Shown: positions 27,502 through 36,382 of the stretch, in pieces | Position numbering within the stretch: the stretch's first letter is position 1 | Layout of the letters: every line of letters begins with the position of its first letter | Assembly: GCF_030814815.1 (NCBI RefSeq) | Contig: NZ_JAUSVR010000004.1 | Span: 62,001 to 126,000, forward strand | Source of the DNA: Ancylobacter amanitiformis | GTDB taxonomy: Bacteria > Pseudomonadota > Alphaproteobacteria > Rhizobiales > Xanthobacteraceae | DNA length: 64,000 bases | Reading direction: 5' to 3' | The notes under the pieces: model-generated | Told to the model about the DNA's origin: nothing | The model's database searches: none | Seen by the model: only the letters and a program-made list of their open reading frames with translations | Translations under genes and position numbers: made by a program

Positions 27502-28995
27502 ATGAACATGCACGCCCGCCCCGCCGACCCGAAGAAGCTGATCAAGGGCGCGACCGGCGACTGGGAAGTGGTCATCGGCATGGAGATCCATGCGCAGGTG
27601 ACATCCAATTCCAAGCTGTTCTCCGGCGCCTCCACCGAATTCGGCGGCGAGCCGAACAGCCATGTCTCGCTGGTCGACGCGGCCATGCCGGGCATGCTGC
27701 CCGTCATCAACGCCGAATGCGTGAAGCAGGCGGTGCGCACCGGCCTGGGCCTGAAGGCGCGGATCAACAACCGCTCGGTATTCGACCGCAAGAACTACTT
27801 CTACCCCGACCTGCCGCAGGGCTACCAGATCAGCCAGTTCAAGGACCCGATCGTCGGCGAGGGCGTGGTGCTGGTCGACACCGTGGACGGCCAGATCGAG
27901 GTCGGCATCGAGCGCCTGCATCTGGAGCAGGACGCCGGCAAGTCGATCCACGACCTGCACCCGACACAGTCGCTGGTCGACCTCAACCGCTCGGGCGTGG
28001 CGCTGATGGAGATCGTGTCGCGCCCGGATCTGCGCTCGTCGGAAGAAGCCAAGGCCTATGTGACCAAGCTGCGCACCATCCTGCGCTATCTCGGCACCTG
28101 CGATGGCGACATGGAAAAAGGCTCGCTGCGCGCCGACGTCAACGTCTCCGTGCGCAAGCCCGGCGATGATTTGGGCACGCGCTGCGAGATCAAGAACGTC
28201 AATTCCATCCGCTTCATCGGTCAGGCGATCGAGACCGAGGCGCGTCGGCAGATCGGCATCATCGAGGATGGCGGGAAGATCGACCAGGAGACGCGCCTGT
28301 TCGACCCCGGCCGTGGCGAGACGCGCTCCATGCGCTCCAAGGAAGAGGCGCACGACTACCGCTATTTCCCCGACCCGGACCTGCTGCCGCTCGAATTCGA
28401 CGACGCCTTCGTCGCCGAACTGGCCGCGCACCTGCCGGAACTGCCGGACGAGAAGAAGGCGCGCTTCGTCAGCCAGTATGGCCTGTCGGCCTATGATGCG
28501 GACGTGCTGGTCGCCGAGAAGGCCACGGCCGATTATTACGAGGCGGCGGTGGCTCATGCAGGCACCGCGCGCGACGCCAAGGCGGTAGCGAACTGGATCA
28601 TGGGCGACGTATCGGCCTATGCCAATTCGGTCGGCCTCCCGGTGGCCGAGACGCATATCCGCCCGGCGCAGATCGCCGGCCTTGTCGACCTCATCGCCGA
28701 CCAGACCATCTCCGGCAAGATCGCCAAGGATGTGCTTCTCCTCATCATCGGCGAGGAAAAGGACAGCGATCCGCGCGCGATCGTCGAGGCCCGCGGCATG
28801 CGCCAGGTCACCGATACCGGCGCCATCGAGGCGGCGGTGGATGCCATCATCGAAGCCAACCCGGACAAGGTGGCACAGGTGCAGGCCAAGCCCACCATGC
28901 TCGGCTGGTTCGTCGGCCAGGTGATGAAGCAGACCGGCGGCAAGGCCAACCCGCAGGCGGTGAACGACCTGCTCAAGGGCAAGCTCGGCATCTAG
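27502..28995 (+). CDS. gatB: Asp-tRNA(Asn)/Glu-tRNA(Gln) amidotransferase subunit B
   Basis: A 497-residue kinase-like subunit that activates the mischarged tRNA and accepts ammonia from GatA. Visible family blocks are [45 protein letters not shown] (given in parts here: KNYFYPDLP and QGYQISQF), [10 protein letters not shown] and [14 protein letters not shown]. The tail/YqeY-like C-terminal domain ([10 protein letters not shown] to [10 protein letters not shown]) is complete. It is separated from gatCA by three unrelated genes, two of them on the opposite strand. Confidence 0.97.
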   Translation: MNMHARPADPKKLIKGATGDWEVVIGMEIHAQVTSNSKLFSGASTEFGGEPNSHVSLVDAAMPGMLPVINAECVKQAVRTGLGLKARINNRSVFDRKNYFYPDLPQGYQISQFKDPIVGEGVVLVDTVDGQIEVGIERLHLEQDAGKSIHDLHPTQSLVDLNRSGVALMEIVSRPDLRSSEEAKAYVTKLRTILRYLGTCDGDMEKGSLRADVNVSVRKPGDDLGTRCEIKNVNSIRFIGQAIETEARRQIGIIEDGGKIDQETRLFDPGRGETRSMRSKEEAHDYRYFPDPDLLPLEFDDAFVAELAAHLPELPDEKKARFVSQYGLSAYDADVLVAEKATADYYEAAVAHAGTARDAKAVANWIMGDVSAYANSVGLPVAETHIRPAQIAGLVDLIADQTISGKIAKDVLLLIIGEEKDSDPRAIVEARGMRQVTDTGAIEAAVDAIIEANPDKVAQVQAKPTMLGWFVGQVMKQTGGKANPQAVNDLLKGKLGI

Positions 28996-29064
28996 GCGCG
29001 TTCGGGCGCGGATGGCGGTTCGCGCCGGGAAAGCAAGTGTGAACAACAGGCTGGAGCCTTTTCC

Positions 29065-29589
29065 GTGAGCGGCAGTTCAGCGGAGAGGCGCCGGCGTTCG
29101 GGCCGGGATCGCGTCGTGTCGCTTGCTGTCTGCATCGAGGAAGCGCGGTGGGACGACCTGCCGGCCATTGTCGGCATACTCGCGCTCGAAACCCGATTCG
29201 GCGTGCGCGACAGCGCGGACCCGGCCGATCGGCCCGATTACGAGCGGGCCTTCGCGGCGATCGCGGAGGATCCGCGCACGACCCTCTACGTGGCGCGCGT
29301 GGGCGGGCGCGTGCTCGGCACCTTCCAGCTTACCCTCATGCGCGCGCTGACCCGCCACGGGGCACTTCTGGCCATTGCCGAGGCGGTGCAGGTGCACCCG
29401 GAGGCGCGCGGGCAGGGGGTGGGCAGCGCGATGATGGCCTTTGCCATCGAGGAGGCGCGGCGGCGCGGTGCCGCCTCGCTGCAACTCGCCTCGAACAAGC
29501 AGCGCCTTGACGCGCACCGTTTCTATGAGCGCGCCGGTTTCGAGAAGCGGCTCGACGGCTTCAAGATCGACCTCTTGGACAAGGACTGA
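29065..29589 (+). CDS. GNAT family N-acetyltransferase
   Basis: A 174-residue acetyltransferase. The acetyl-CoA motif A is VHPEARGQGVGSAMMAFAIE (R/Q-x2-G-x-G), followed by motif B LQLASNKQRLDAHRFYERAG. A GTG at 29065 has GGAG 8 bp upstream; a GTG at 29116 would remove 17 basic residues and is also plausible. The substrate is unknown. The stop codon is inside the first copy of an 18-bp tandem array that keeps the same reading frame open beyond it (separate entry). Confidence 0.87.
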   Translation: MSGSSAERRRRSGRDRVVSLAVCIEEARWDDLPAIVGILALETRFGVRDSADPADRPDYERAFAAIAEDPRTTLYVARVGGRVLGTFQLTLMRALTRHGALLAIAEAVQVHPEARGQGVGSAMMAFAIEEARRRGAASLQLASNKQRLDAHRFYERAGFEKRLDGFKIDLLDKD

Positions 29590-29661
29590 CGGGCAGACAA
29601 GGGCTGGCGGGCAGACAAGGGCTGGCGGGCAGACAAGGGCTGGCGGGCGGACAAGGGCTGA
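29578..29661 (+). repeat. 18-bp tandem repeat array spanning the GNAT stop codon
   Basis: Four full copies and a partial fifth of GACAAGGGCTGGCGGGCA: starts at 29578, 29596, 29614, 29632 and 29650. Copy 1 (with TGA where others have TGG) encodes the last residues and stop of the GNAT protein; copies 2-4 read DKGWRA in the same frame; the partial fifth ends in TGA. The unit is a multiple of three and the whole array stays in phase. Confidence 0.92.
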
Positions 29662-29677
29662 GGGCCCGCCCGCCGGC

Positions 29678-30340
29678 TCACGGCAGGCAGCGCGCCATGA
29701 AGACGTGCCAGGCCTTGGCGCCGGAGAGATTGTACCGCGCCTTGTAGGTCTGCCATTCGCCATTGCAGCGCTCGAGCGCCGCGCGGTCATTCTCGCCGGG
29801 CGGCTGCTGGAGCGCGGGCGGCGGCGCCGGAGCCGGCGTCACGGCCGGGCGCGTGCCCGCGCTGGGCACCGAGCTGCGCGGCCGGACGGCCTCGGGAGGC
29901 TGCTGTTCGGCGCCCGGCGAACCGGCGAGGCACTGCTGGGCGAAATCGCGATAGGTGAGGCGGCCGGTCTGGTTCTTCGTCTTCATCTCGTTCCACAGGT
30001 CGGCGCACTGCTTCATCGAGGGCTGCGCCGCAGCCGCGGCCGGGCCGGTGGGCGGGCGTTGGCCGACGGTGGGCGGCGGGGCGCTGCCTCCCGCATCCGG
30101 CTTCGCGTCTCCCTTCCCGGCCTGCGCCATGCAGGCCTGCGCGAAATCGCGATAGGTCTGGTCGCCGGTCTGGCCCCTGGCCTTCAACTCGTTCCAGCGG
30201 TCGGCGCACAGCTTGGCCGGGGAGGGCGCCTGCGCCCGCGCGCCGGGTGCCGAAAGCGGCAGGCTGGCGAGAATCAGTGCCGCGAGCGCGAGGCGCAGGG
30301 CGGGGCGGCGGCGGGCCGAAGGGGGAAACGAGCGTTTCAC
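29678..30340 (-). CDS. Exported protein with three CxxxWNExK repeats
   Basis: 220 residues from a GTG at 30340 with AGGGAG upstream, giving a clean signal peptide (PALRLALAALILASLPLSA, about 12-38). Three similar segments follow: CADRWNELKARGQTGDQTY (about 45-72, ending RDFAQACM), CADLWNEMKTKNQTGRLTY (about 112-138, ending RDFAQQCL) and a diverged CNGEWQTYKARYNLSG with FMARCLP at the very C-terminus (192-220). Each has one cysteine at either end, suggesting a disulfide-closed helical hairpin. Pro/Ala linkers join them. A weak likeness to PsiF-type CL-ending repeats is seen. Function unknown. Confidence 0.72.
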   Translation of the reverse strand: MKRSFPPSARRRPALRLALAALILASLPLSAPGARAQAPSPAKLCADRWNELKARGQTGDQTYRDFAQACMAQAGKGDAKPDAGGSAPPPTVGQRPPTGPAAAAAQPSMKQCADLWNEMKTKNQTGRLTYRDFAQQCLAGSPGAEQQPPEAVRPRSSVPSAGTRPAVTPAPAPPPALQQPPGENDRAALERCNGEWQTYKARYNLSGAKAWHVFMARCLP

Positions 30341-30581
30341 GGCGACATCTGCTCCCTGGGGCGCTGGCCCCGTCCACCCGCGGCCGGGCGGCGACAAGGC
30401 CGGAAAATCACGGGGTTGGCGGCGGCTCGGGCCACACTGGCGCGGCGAACCCTAACCCGTCCGGCATCATTGGGCGAGGCCGGAACCTGCCGTTCCGGCG
30501 GGTCGGCTTGCCAGTCGGCCGCAGCGGTCCTAGTTCTGATGCACAGGCGCCCCGAGGGGTGTGGCGGCGGAAGGCTAACCC

Positions 30582-31295
30582 ATGGCTCAGCTTCAGACCA
30601 AACCGATCCAGCTCTACTATTGGCCGACGCCCAATGGGTGGAAGATCAGCATCATGCTGGAGGAGTGCGGGCTGCCCTACGAGGTGGTGCCGGTGAACAT
30701 CGCCCGGGGCGAGCAGTTCAAGCCGGACTTCCTCGTCATCTCGCCGAACAACAAGGTGCCGGCGATCGTCGATCCGGAAGGGCCGGACGGGCAGCCGATC
30801 TCGATCTTCGAATCAGGCGCCATCCTGCAATATCTCGGGCGCAAGACCGGCCTGTTCTATCCCGCCGATGAGCGCGGCCGCGTCGAGGTGGACCAGTGGC
30901 TGTTCTGGCAGATGGGCGGCCTCGGGCCGATGGCGGGCCAGGCGCATCATTTCCGCATCTACGCGCCGGAAAAGATCGCCTATGCCATCGACCGCTACAC
31001 CAACGAGGTGCACCGGCTCTACGCCGTGCTGAACAAGCGTCTGGCTGACCGCCCCTTCATCGCCGGCGACTACTCGATCGCCGACATGGCCTGCATCGGC
31101 TGGGCGAAGCTGTGGGAGCGGCAGGGGCAGACCATCGCCGAATTTCCCCATTTCGCTGCCTGGCTGGAGCGCATGCTGGCGCGCCCCGGCGTCCGGCGCG
31201 GCATGTCGGTGAATGCCGAGGATCGCGCCCGGATCGACATCGCCACGGACAAGGAAGCGCAGAAGGTGATGTTCGGCCAGCGCGGGCAACCGTGA
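30582..31295 (+). CDS. Glutathione S-transferase family protein, YfcG/YghU (nu) type
   Basis: A 237-residue GST. The thioredoxin-like half has LYYWPTPNGWKISIMLEEC, with the NGxK element seen in nu-class GSTs in place of a catalytic Cys, followed by SPNNKVPAIVDPEG (cis-Pro) and IFESGAILQYLGRKTG for glutathione binding. The helical half contains QWLFWQMGGLGPMAGQ and DYSIADMACIGW. Nu-class enzymes bind two glutathiones and reduce disulfides. The upstream 240 bp belong to the promoter region shared with the divergent repeat protein. Confidence 0.9.
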   Translation: MAQLQTKPIQLYYWPTPNGWKISIMLEECGLPYEVVPVNIARGEQFKPDFLVISPNNKVPAIVDPEGPDGQPISIFESGAILQYLGRKTGLFYPADERGRVEVDQWLFWQMGGLGPMAGQAHHFRIYAPEKIAYAIDRYTNEVHRLYAVLNKRLADRPFIAGDYSIADMACIGWAKLWERQGQTIAEFPHFAAWLERMLARPGVRRGMSVNAEDRARIDIATDKEAQKVMFGQRGQP

Positions 31296-31414
31296 GCGCT
31301 GTCATAATGGGCAGTGGGCGCCGCCGCCTTTGCCCTTGACCCGGGGGCCTCGGAAACCTAGACAGAGCGCCGCTGGATGACGCCCTGGGTCAACCAAGGG
31401 AAAGTCCCCCAGCT

Positions 31415-31506
31415 GGAGACGTGGCCGAGAGGCTGAAGGCACTCGTTTGCTAAATGAGCAGGCCCCCAAAAGGGCCTCGAGGGTTCGAATCCCTCCGTCT
31501 CCGCCA
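31415..31506 (+). tRNA. tRNA-Ser(GCT)
   Basis: A 92-nt class II tRNA with encoded CCA. Acceptor stem GGAGACG pairs with CGTCTCC; the anticodon loop contains TTGCTAA (anticodon GCT); a long variable arm (AGGCCCCC...GGGCCT) and the GGTTCGAATCC T-arm follow. Reads AGC/AGT codons. Confidence 0.97.
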
Positions 31507-31873
31507 TTTCAGCCCCAAACTGGGCACGCCGAGCGCCGCGAATGTCCCTTCCGGGGTAGTGGCCAGCGTTCGGAGCGGGCCTGAATTCGAGCCGATGATG
31601 CGCGCAAAATCGAACGCGACTCGGCGAAGAATCAAATGAGACCCTTTAGCTGGGCCTGTGGCCGCTTGAAGGTCTCGTCATTCCTCGGCATGACGTTCCC
31701 CGAACGGACCGCCCAAGGACTACGGCAGCCGTGCCCGCTCGGGACACCGGATTTGGGCTTGGAAGCGGCCGCGCAAGGCTTCTCTCCGCCCCGGAAAGCC
31801 ACATGACCATGCCATTCTGCGATGCCGGGAGACACCGGTGATCCGTGTCTCCCGCCACGTCACGCGCGGGGTG
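31507..31873. other. Gene-free stretch downstream of tRNA-Ser
   Basis: Short frames exist on both strands but none has family similarity or a convincing ribosome site. An imperfect hairpin (GGGAGACAC...GTGTCTCCC) is near 31830-31856. Confidence 0.5.
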
Positions 31874-31898
31874 GGGAGGCCTCGGCTTGAGGCCTCCC
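31874..31898. terminator. 10-bp hairpin after the DUF1269 gene
   Basis: Stem GGGAGGCCTC / GAGGCCTCCC with loop GGCTT, 15 bp beyond the stop of the minus-strand DUF1269 gene. It has no T-run on that strand, so may be a processing or weak termination signal. Confidence 0.55.
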
Positions 31899-31912
31899 GG
31901 AAGCGGACGTTC

Positions 31913-32398
31913 TCAGGCGCCCTTCAGCGCGGCCTGCAGCTTCTCTTCCTGCTCGTGCGTCAGGTTGGTGTGAAGGACGGTGCCGCCGAACTTGGCCATG
32001 TCCTCGACCACCTTGTCCGCCGTCACCTTGCGGATGAGGACGCACAGCGCCGCCTGACCCTGACCGAGCGCGGAACTGGCATCCTTGATGAAGTCGTCAT
32101 TGATGCCGACATCGGTGAACTTGCCCGCCAGCGCGCCGGCGCCGGCGCCCACGGCCATGCCGATCAGCGGGTTGAGGAAGAGCAGGCCCACGAGGCCGCC
32201 CCAGAGCCCGCCCGAGGCCGCGCCGGCAAGTGTCGTGTTCACCATCTGGTTCAGCTTGATCGTGCCGTCTTCCTGCCGGACCGCCACGACCGCATCGCCA
32301 AGCTCGATGAGATATTCCTTCTGGAGCTTCAGAAGCTCCTGCCGCGCGGCCTCCGCCTTGGCTTCGGACTCGTAGGCAATGATGACGATGTCGGCCAT
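31913..32398 (-). CDS. DUF1269 domain membrane protein
   Basis: A 161-residue protein. Residues 1-50 form a ferredoxin-like part (MADIVIIAYESEAKAEAARQ at the start); the middle is a glycine-rich hydrophobic hairpin (GAASGGLWGGLVGLLFL, then GMAVGAGAGALAGKFTD); the C-terminal part (LCVLIRKVTADKVVEDM) resembles a second ferredoxin-like half. This is the DUF1269 layout, of unknown function, often stress-related. Both ends are complete. Confidence 0.87.
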   Translation of the reverse strand: MADIVIIAYESEAKAEAARQELLKLQKEYLIELGDAVVAVRQEDGTIKLNQMVNTTLAGAASGGLWGGLVGLLFLNPLIGMAVGAGAGALAGKFTDVGINDDFIKDASSALGQGQAALCVLIRKVTADKVVEDMAKFGGTVLHTNLTHEQEEKLQAALKGA

Positions 32399-32618
32399 GT
32401 TACTCTCCAGACTGTGCAGGCCGGTTCGCGCTGAACCCGCCGGGCGGCATACAAGGCATGTTCGCGCGCCTACGCAACAGCCCTTTGACGGCCATCCGCT
32501 CGGATGACGGGCCGTACGGCCTCGCGCCAGCCATCAGCACAAGCCGACGATGCCGGGCCCGGCGCGGTCCGCGGCGGCGTCGGACGATGGCGCGGGGACG
32601 TTGACAGCCAAGCCGGAA

Positions 32619-32999
32619 TCAGCCGGCATCCCCCGACAGAAGGCGACCGATCGTGTCGGTGATCGCGTGGTCATTATAGGGTTTTGAGAAGAACCGGCTT
32701 CCCTCGGGAAGGTGGCTCTCTGCGACGATCGCCTTGCCGGAAGCGACGATCAACTTCACCGGCGGCCAGCGCTCGCGTATGTAGTGGGACAGCCTGACGC
32801 CATCCATCGTTCCCGGCATCTGCACATCGGTAAAGACCAGGTCGACGTCGGCTCTCGATTCGAGAATCTGAATGGCCTCTTCGGCGCTGCCGGCTTCCAG
32901 CGCCAGATAACCCGCGGATAGGACAAGGTCCACGGCACTCATTCGAATGATCGCGCTATCCTCGACAATGAGGATGACCGCCTTGCCCTTGAACATCAC
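32619..32999 (-). CDS. Single-domain response regulator
   Basis: A 126-residue receiver with no output domain. Acidic residues in LIVEDSAI, phosphoacceptor Asp in LVFTDVQMPG (about residue 57), and the Lys in FFSKPYND are present. The conserved switch Ser/Thr is in IVASGKA. The sequence is of the type widespread in Rhizobiales as orphan receivers paired with hybrid kinases; no histidine kinase is nearby. Start at 32999 or the next Met at 32996. Confidence 0.85.
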   Translation of the reverse strand: MMFKGKAVILIVEDSAIIRMSAVDLVLSAGYLALEAGSAEEAIQILESRADVDLVFTDVQMPGTMDGVRLSHYIRERWPPVKLIVASGKAIVAESHLPEGSRFFSKPYNDHAITDTIGRLLSGDAG

Positions 33000-33681
33000 T
33001 TGCTCGGGTTGTGTAAGCCGAATATTTCGCCGCCTGATGGAATAGCGTTTTGCTGCGCAATAGGTTCCTGTTCCGTCGCTGGAACGTTCGTCTGACGATG
33101 GGCGGTCGCGCTATGGCGGTTGGTTGACGGCCGTTTCCTGAAAATTGCGGGCCGGCGCCTCGGCGATCCGATGCCGTCAATCGGAGACCGACAGCGCCTT
33201 TCATGGCCGATCCGGTGATGGTGGATCGCGATGCCGGCTTTTGACGGGTTCGGGGAAGGGGACGGCAAGCCTCCCGGGCTGCCGGGGCCTCCGCGTCCAT
33301 CGCATGGTCGTCTGCCCTGAGCGCGATCGAAAGCCTCTCGCCGTCGGCGATCATCGAGGCGTAGGGGGGCGGCGGCCCCACGCACCGCCCGGCCAATCAT
33401 CCCTGCCAGATTGTGAGCCGCGCGTTCCGGCAGGCGCGGGGGCGAAATCCTCACCCATTGGGGCCCTGACAGGCTCATCCGGCGCAAGCGACAGGCGCTC
33501 CATCGCCGGTGATCCGTTGGACATGCTCATGCATTGGGCAGTGCTTGCCTGAATGTTGGCAGCTGCCCGTACAACAATCGGTGCGCCCAGAGACAAGTAT
33601 CCCGCGGAGGTCCTGCGCCACACTCGGCGCCTCAGTCCCCGTCACCGCGCATGGGCGTGCGGAAGCAGAGGAGAAGGTTCA
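33000..33681. other. Gene-free region upstream of the amide-uptake cluster
   Basis: About 680 bp. Frames on both strands are short or have codon use unlike the neighbours, and none resembles a known protein. It probably holds the promoters of the response regulator (leftward) and of the transport-amidase cluster (rightward). Confidence 0.5.
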
Positions 33682-34614
33682 GTGGCACTCAATCTCATCA
33701 GGCATTTCGGCGGGAGTCGCGACATTGGCGCCGCGCCGCTCCGGTCGGCGCTGCTCGGCGCTCTCGGCCTCGCCGTCGCCATCACCGGCATGGTGGCCGG
33801 CCTGCCGCAGCAGGCGAAGGCCGCGGCTCCGGCCGCCTGCGCCGCGCTTCAGGCCAAGTATCCCTCGCTCAAGGGCAAGACGCTGGTCAACGCCATCAAC
33901 CCGCACACGCCGGGCTACGAGACCATCGATCCCAAGGACCCGTCCAAGTATATCGGCTTCGATATCGATCTCGGCGAGGCCATCGGCGACTGCCTCGGCT
34001 TCAAGATCACCTACACGCCGGTGACGTTCGCGTCGCTGCTGACCACGCTTCAGGCGGGCCAGGCGGACATCGTCATCTCCGACATCTACGCCACCAAGGA
34101 CCGCGCCAAGGCGGCCGATTTCATCACCTATCTCAAGGTGTTCGATGGCGTGCTGGTGGCCAAGGGCAACCCGAAGGGCATTACCGGCATCGACCTGTCG
34201 CTCTGCGGCACGGTGGCGGCCGAGAATACCGGCTATGTCGAGGTGCCGCTGATCCAGGCGCTGGAAGCCGAGTGCAAGAAGGCCGGCAAGCCGGCGCCGG
34301 AAATCCTGCTGTTCGACAACAACGCCAATTGCATCCAGGCGATTCTCGCCGGTCGGGCCGACACCTACATCAATGACGTGAACACGGTCGACGGCGCCGT
34401 GAAGGCCTATCCCGACAAGCTGGCGAAGGCGACGGCGGTGACGCTGCCCTATTCCGTGGGCATCGCCGTGCCGCGCAACAAGGTCGAGTTCCGTGACGCG
34501 GTCATGGCGGCGCTGACCGAAATCCAGAAGGCCGGCCTCCAGGCCGAGCTGATGAAGAAGTGGAACCTGCCGGCCGAGCAGCTGGAAGCGCCCACCCTCG
34601 TTCTGGCCGACTGA
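33682..34614 (+). CDS. Amino acid-type ABC transporter substrate-binding protein (SBP_bac_3)
   Basis: A 310-residue periplasmic protein from a GTG at 33682 with AGGAGAA upstream. The signal peptide runs to about residue 49 (ALLGALGLAVAITGMVAG...AKA). The mature part shows KYIGFDIDLGEAIGDCLGFKI (in parts: YIGFDIDLGEAIG and GFKITYTPV), the hinge FASLLTTLQAGQADIVISDI and the YSVGIAVP segment of family 3 binding proteins for polar amino acids and opines. The ligand cannot be read from sequence. It opens a same-strand series: permease-ATPase 66 bp downstream, then two formamidase genes, so the ligand may be an amide or amide-bearing amino acid. Confidence 0.87.
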   Translation: MALNLIRHFGGSRDIGAAPLRSALLGALGLAVAITGMVAGLPQQAKAAAPAACAALQAKYPSLKGKTLVNAINPHTPGYETIDPKDPSKYIGFDIDLGEAIGDCLGFKITYTPVTFASLLTTLQAGQADIVISDIYATKDRAKAADFITYLKVFDGVLVAKGNPKGITGIDLSLCGTVAAENTGYVEVPLIQALEAECKKAGKPAPEILLFDNNANCIQAILAGRADTYINDVNTVDGAVKAYPDKLAKATAVTLPYSVGIAVPRNKVEFRDAVMAALTEIQKAGLQAELMKKWNLPAEQLEAPTLVLAD

Positions 34615-34680
34615 GGTCCTTCAACTCCTCCCGCGCCGCGGGTGGGCCAAGCGCCCGCGGCCGGGTCTGCCAGGATCGCG

Positions 34681-36324
34681 ATGAGGCCCATGGATCTCTT
34701 CCTGCATTATCTGCGCATGCCCTACCTCATCGACGGGGTGGGCTACACGCTGCTGATCACGCTGCTCGGGTTGCTCGGCGGGCTGGCCATGGGCGTCGTG
34801 CTGGCGGCGATGCAACTCAGCCGGTTTCGGACGCTCGCCATCGTCGCGCGCACCTATTCGATCATCTTCCGCGGCACGCCGCTGATCCTGCAGATGGTGT
34901 TCTGCTACAACGCCCTGCCGATGATCGGCATCAAGCTCTCGGCCATCGCGGCGGCCGGGCTCGCCCTTGCGCTCAACGAGGCGCCCTTCATCGCCGAGAT
35001 CCTGCGCTCCAACGTGATCGGCGTCGATCGCGGGCAGGTGAGCGCGGGCCAGGCGCTGGGGATGACGCCGGCGGCCATCATGCGCCGGGTGATCGCCCCC
35101 CAGGCCATCCGTTCCATGGTGCCGGCGCTCGGCAACGAGGCGGTGAGCGCGCTGAAGAATTCCTCGCTCGCCTCGGTCGTGGCGGTGCAGGAGCTGACGC
35201 TGCGCTCGACGCAGCTCGCCTCGGCGACCTTCGACTTCTTTTCCGTCTTTTTCGCCTCCGGTCTGATCTACCTGATCCTCACCGGGGCCATCGCGGCGAT
35301 CCAGATCGTCGTCGAGATGCTGCTCGACCTTGATCGGCCGCCGCCGAAGCAGCAGCTTGCCCGTTTCCTGCGCGCGCTGTCGCCCGGTCGTGGCCAGCCG
35401 GCCGCCGTGGCGGTGGCGACGCCGCCCGATGTCGCGGCGGAGATCCTCGCGGAAATCGTCGCCGATCCGCTGCCGCCGGCATCGGCGAAGGCCGCGCGCC
35501 CGCCTCAGGGCAGCGTGCCGCTGGATCGCGCGGCGCGGGCCCGGCGTCTGGCCGGCAACAATGTCGCGGTGGATGTGCAGGGCCTGCGCAAGAGCTATGG
35601 CACCCAGCCCGTGCTGCAGGGCGTCGAGCTCTCGGTGCGTGCCGGCGAGGTGGTCGCGCTGCTGGGTCCGAGCGGATCGGGCAAGAGCACGCTGCTGCGC
35701 TGCATCAATCGGCTGGAGGGCTGGCAGGACGGCGCGATCCGCGTCGGTGGCCGCCTGCTCGGCAGTGACGAGGCGGGGCGCCCGCTCTCCCCACGCGGCA
35801 TCGCGCAGATGCGCGCCAGCGTGGGGGTCGGCATGGTGTTCCAGCAGTTCAACCTGTTCGGCCACCTCACCGCCCGGGAGAACATCGCCGGCCCCCTGCG
35901 CTGGGTGCAGGGCCTGTCGCGCCTGGACGCCGACCGGCGCGCGCAGGAATTGCTGGAGCGCGTCGGGCTTGCCCACCGTGCCGATGCGCTGCCGCGTCAT
36001 CTCTCCGGTGGCCAGCAGCAGCGCGTCGCCATTGCCCGCGCCGTGGCGCCCGGTCCCGCCGTGCTGCTGCTCGACGAGCCGACCTCCGCGCTCGATCCGG
36101 AACTGGTGGGCGAGGTGCTGGAGGTCATCCGCCGCCTCGCGGTGGAGGAGGGGCTCGCCATGATCATCTCGACCCACCAGCTGCGTTTCGCCGGCGAAGT
36201 CGCGGACCGCATCGTGTTTCTCGCCGAGGGAACCGTGATCGAGCAGGGGCCGGCCGAGCAGGTCCTGCGGGCCCCGAGCCATCCGCTCACCGCCCGTTTC
36301 CTCAGCACCATGAACGCCGAATAG
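34681..36324 (+). CDS. Fused amino acid ABC transporter permease and ATP-binding protein
   Basis: A 547-residue fusion. Residues about 1-215 are a HisM/GlnP-type permease: YTLLITLLGLLGGLAMG, the RGTPLILQMVFCYN motif and the EAA loop SAGQALGMTPAAIMRRVIAPQA. A Pro/Ala linker of about 80 residues follows. The ATPase occupies about 300-547: Walker [10 protein letters not shown] (near 329), signature LSGGQQQRVAIARA (near 441), Walker B VLLLDEPTSALDP (near 460) and the switch ISTHQL. One polypeptide can thus form the whole homodimeric transporter core. Permease-ATPase fusions occur in this family but are less frequent than separate genes. Start at 34681; MDLFLHYL at 34690 is an alternative. Confidence 0.9.
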   Translation: MRPMDLFLHYLRMPYLIDGVGYTLLITLLGLLGGLAMGVVLAAMQLSRFRTLAIVARTYSIIFRGTPLILQMVFCYNALPMIGIKLSAIAAAGLALALNEAPFIAEILRSNVIGVDRGQVSAGQALGMTPAAIMRRVIAPQAIRSMVPALGNEAVSALKNSSLASVVAVQELTLRSTQLASATFDFFSVFFASGLIYLILTGAIAAIQIVVEMLLDLDRPPPKQQLARFLRALSPGRGQPAAVAVATPPDVAAEILAEIVADPLPPASAKAARPPQGSVPLDRAARARRLAGNNVAVDVQGLRKSYGTQPVLQGVELSVRAGEVVALLGPSGSGKSTLLRCINRLEGWQDGAIRVGGRLLGSDEAGRPLSPRGIAQMRASVGVGMVFQQFNLFGHLTARENIAGPLRWVQGLSRLDADRRAQELLERVGLAHRADALPRHLSGGQQQRVAIARAVAPGPAVLLLDEPTSALDPELVGEVLEVIRRLAVEEGLAMIISTHQLRFAGEVADRIVFLAEGTVIEQGPAEQVLRAPSHPLTARFLSTMNAE

Positions 36325-36382
36325 CGGTGCGTCGCCCGCCCTCGCGGCGGCCGGACCACCCGTGTCAGATCAGAGGCCCGAC

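Noticed and set aside
29578-29661. CRISPR array
   Set aside because: The 18-bp units are directly adjacent with no spacers and keep coding phase, so this is a minisatellite.
31632-31858. Two short minus-strand frames after tRNA-Ser
   Set aside because: No ribosome site, no family, unusual composition; treated as intergenic.
33145-33552. 135-codon frame upstream of the binding protein gene
   Set aside because: Cys/Arg/Ser-rich translation without structure; overlaps the likely promoter region.
34621-36282. 553-codon antisense frame over the permease-ATPase fusion
   Set aside because: Mirror frame; the plus-strand protein has complete ABC motifs.
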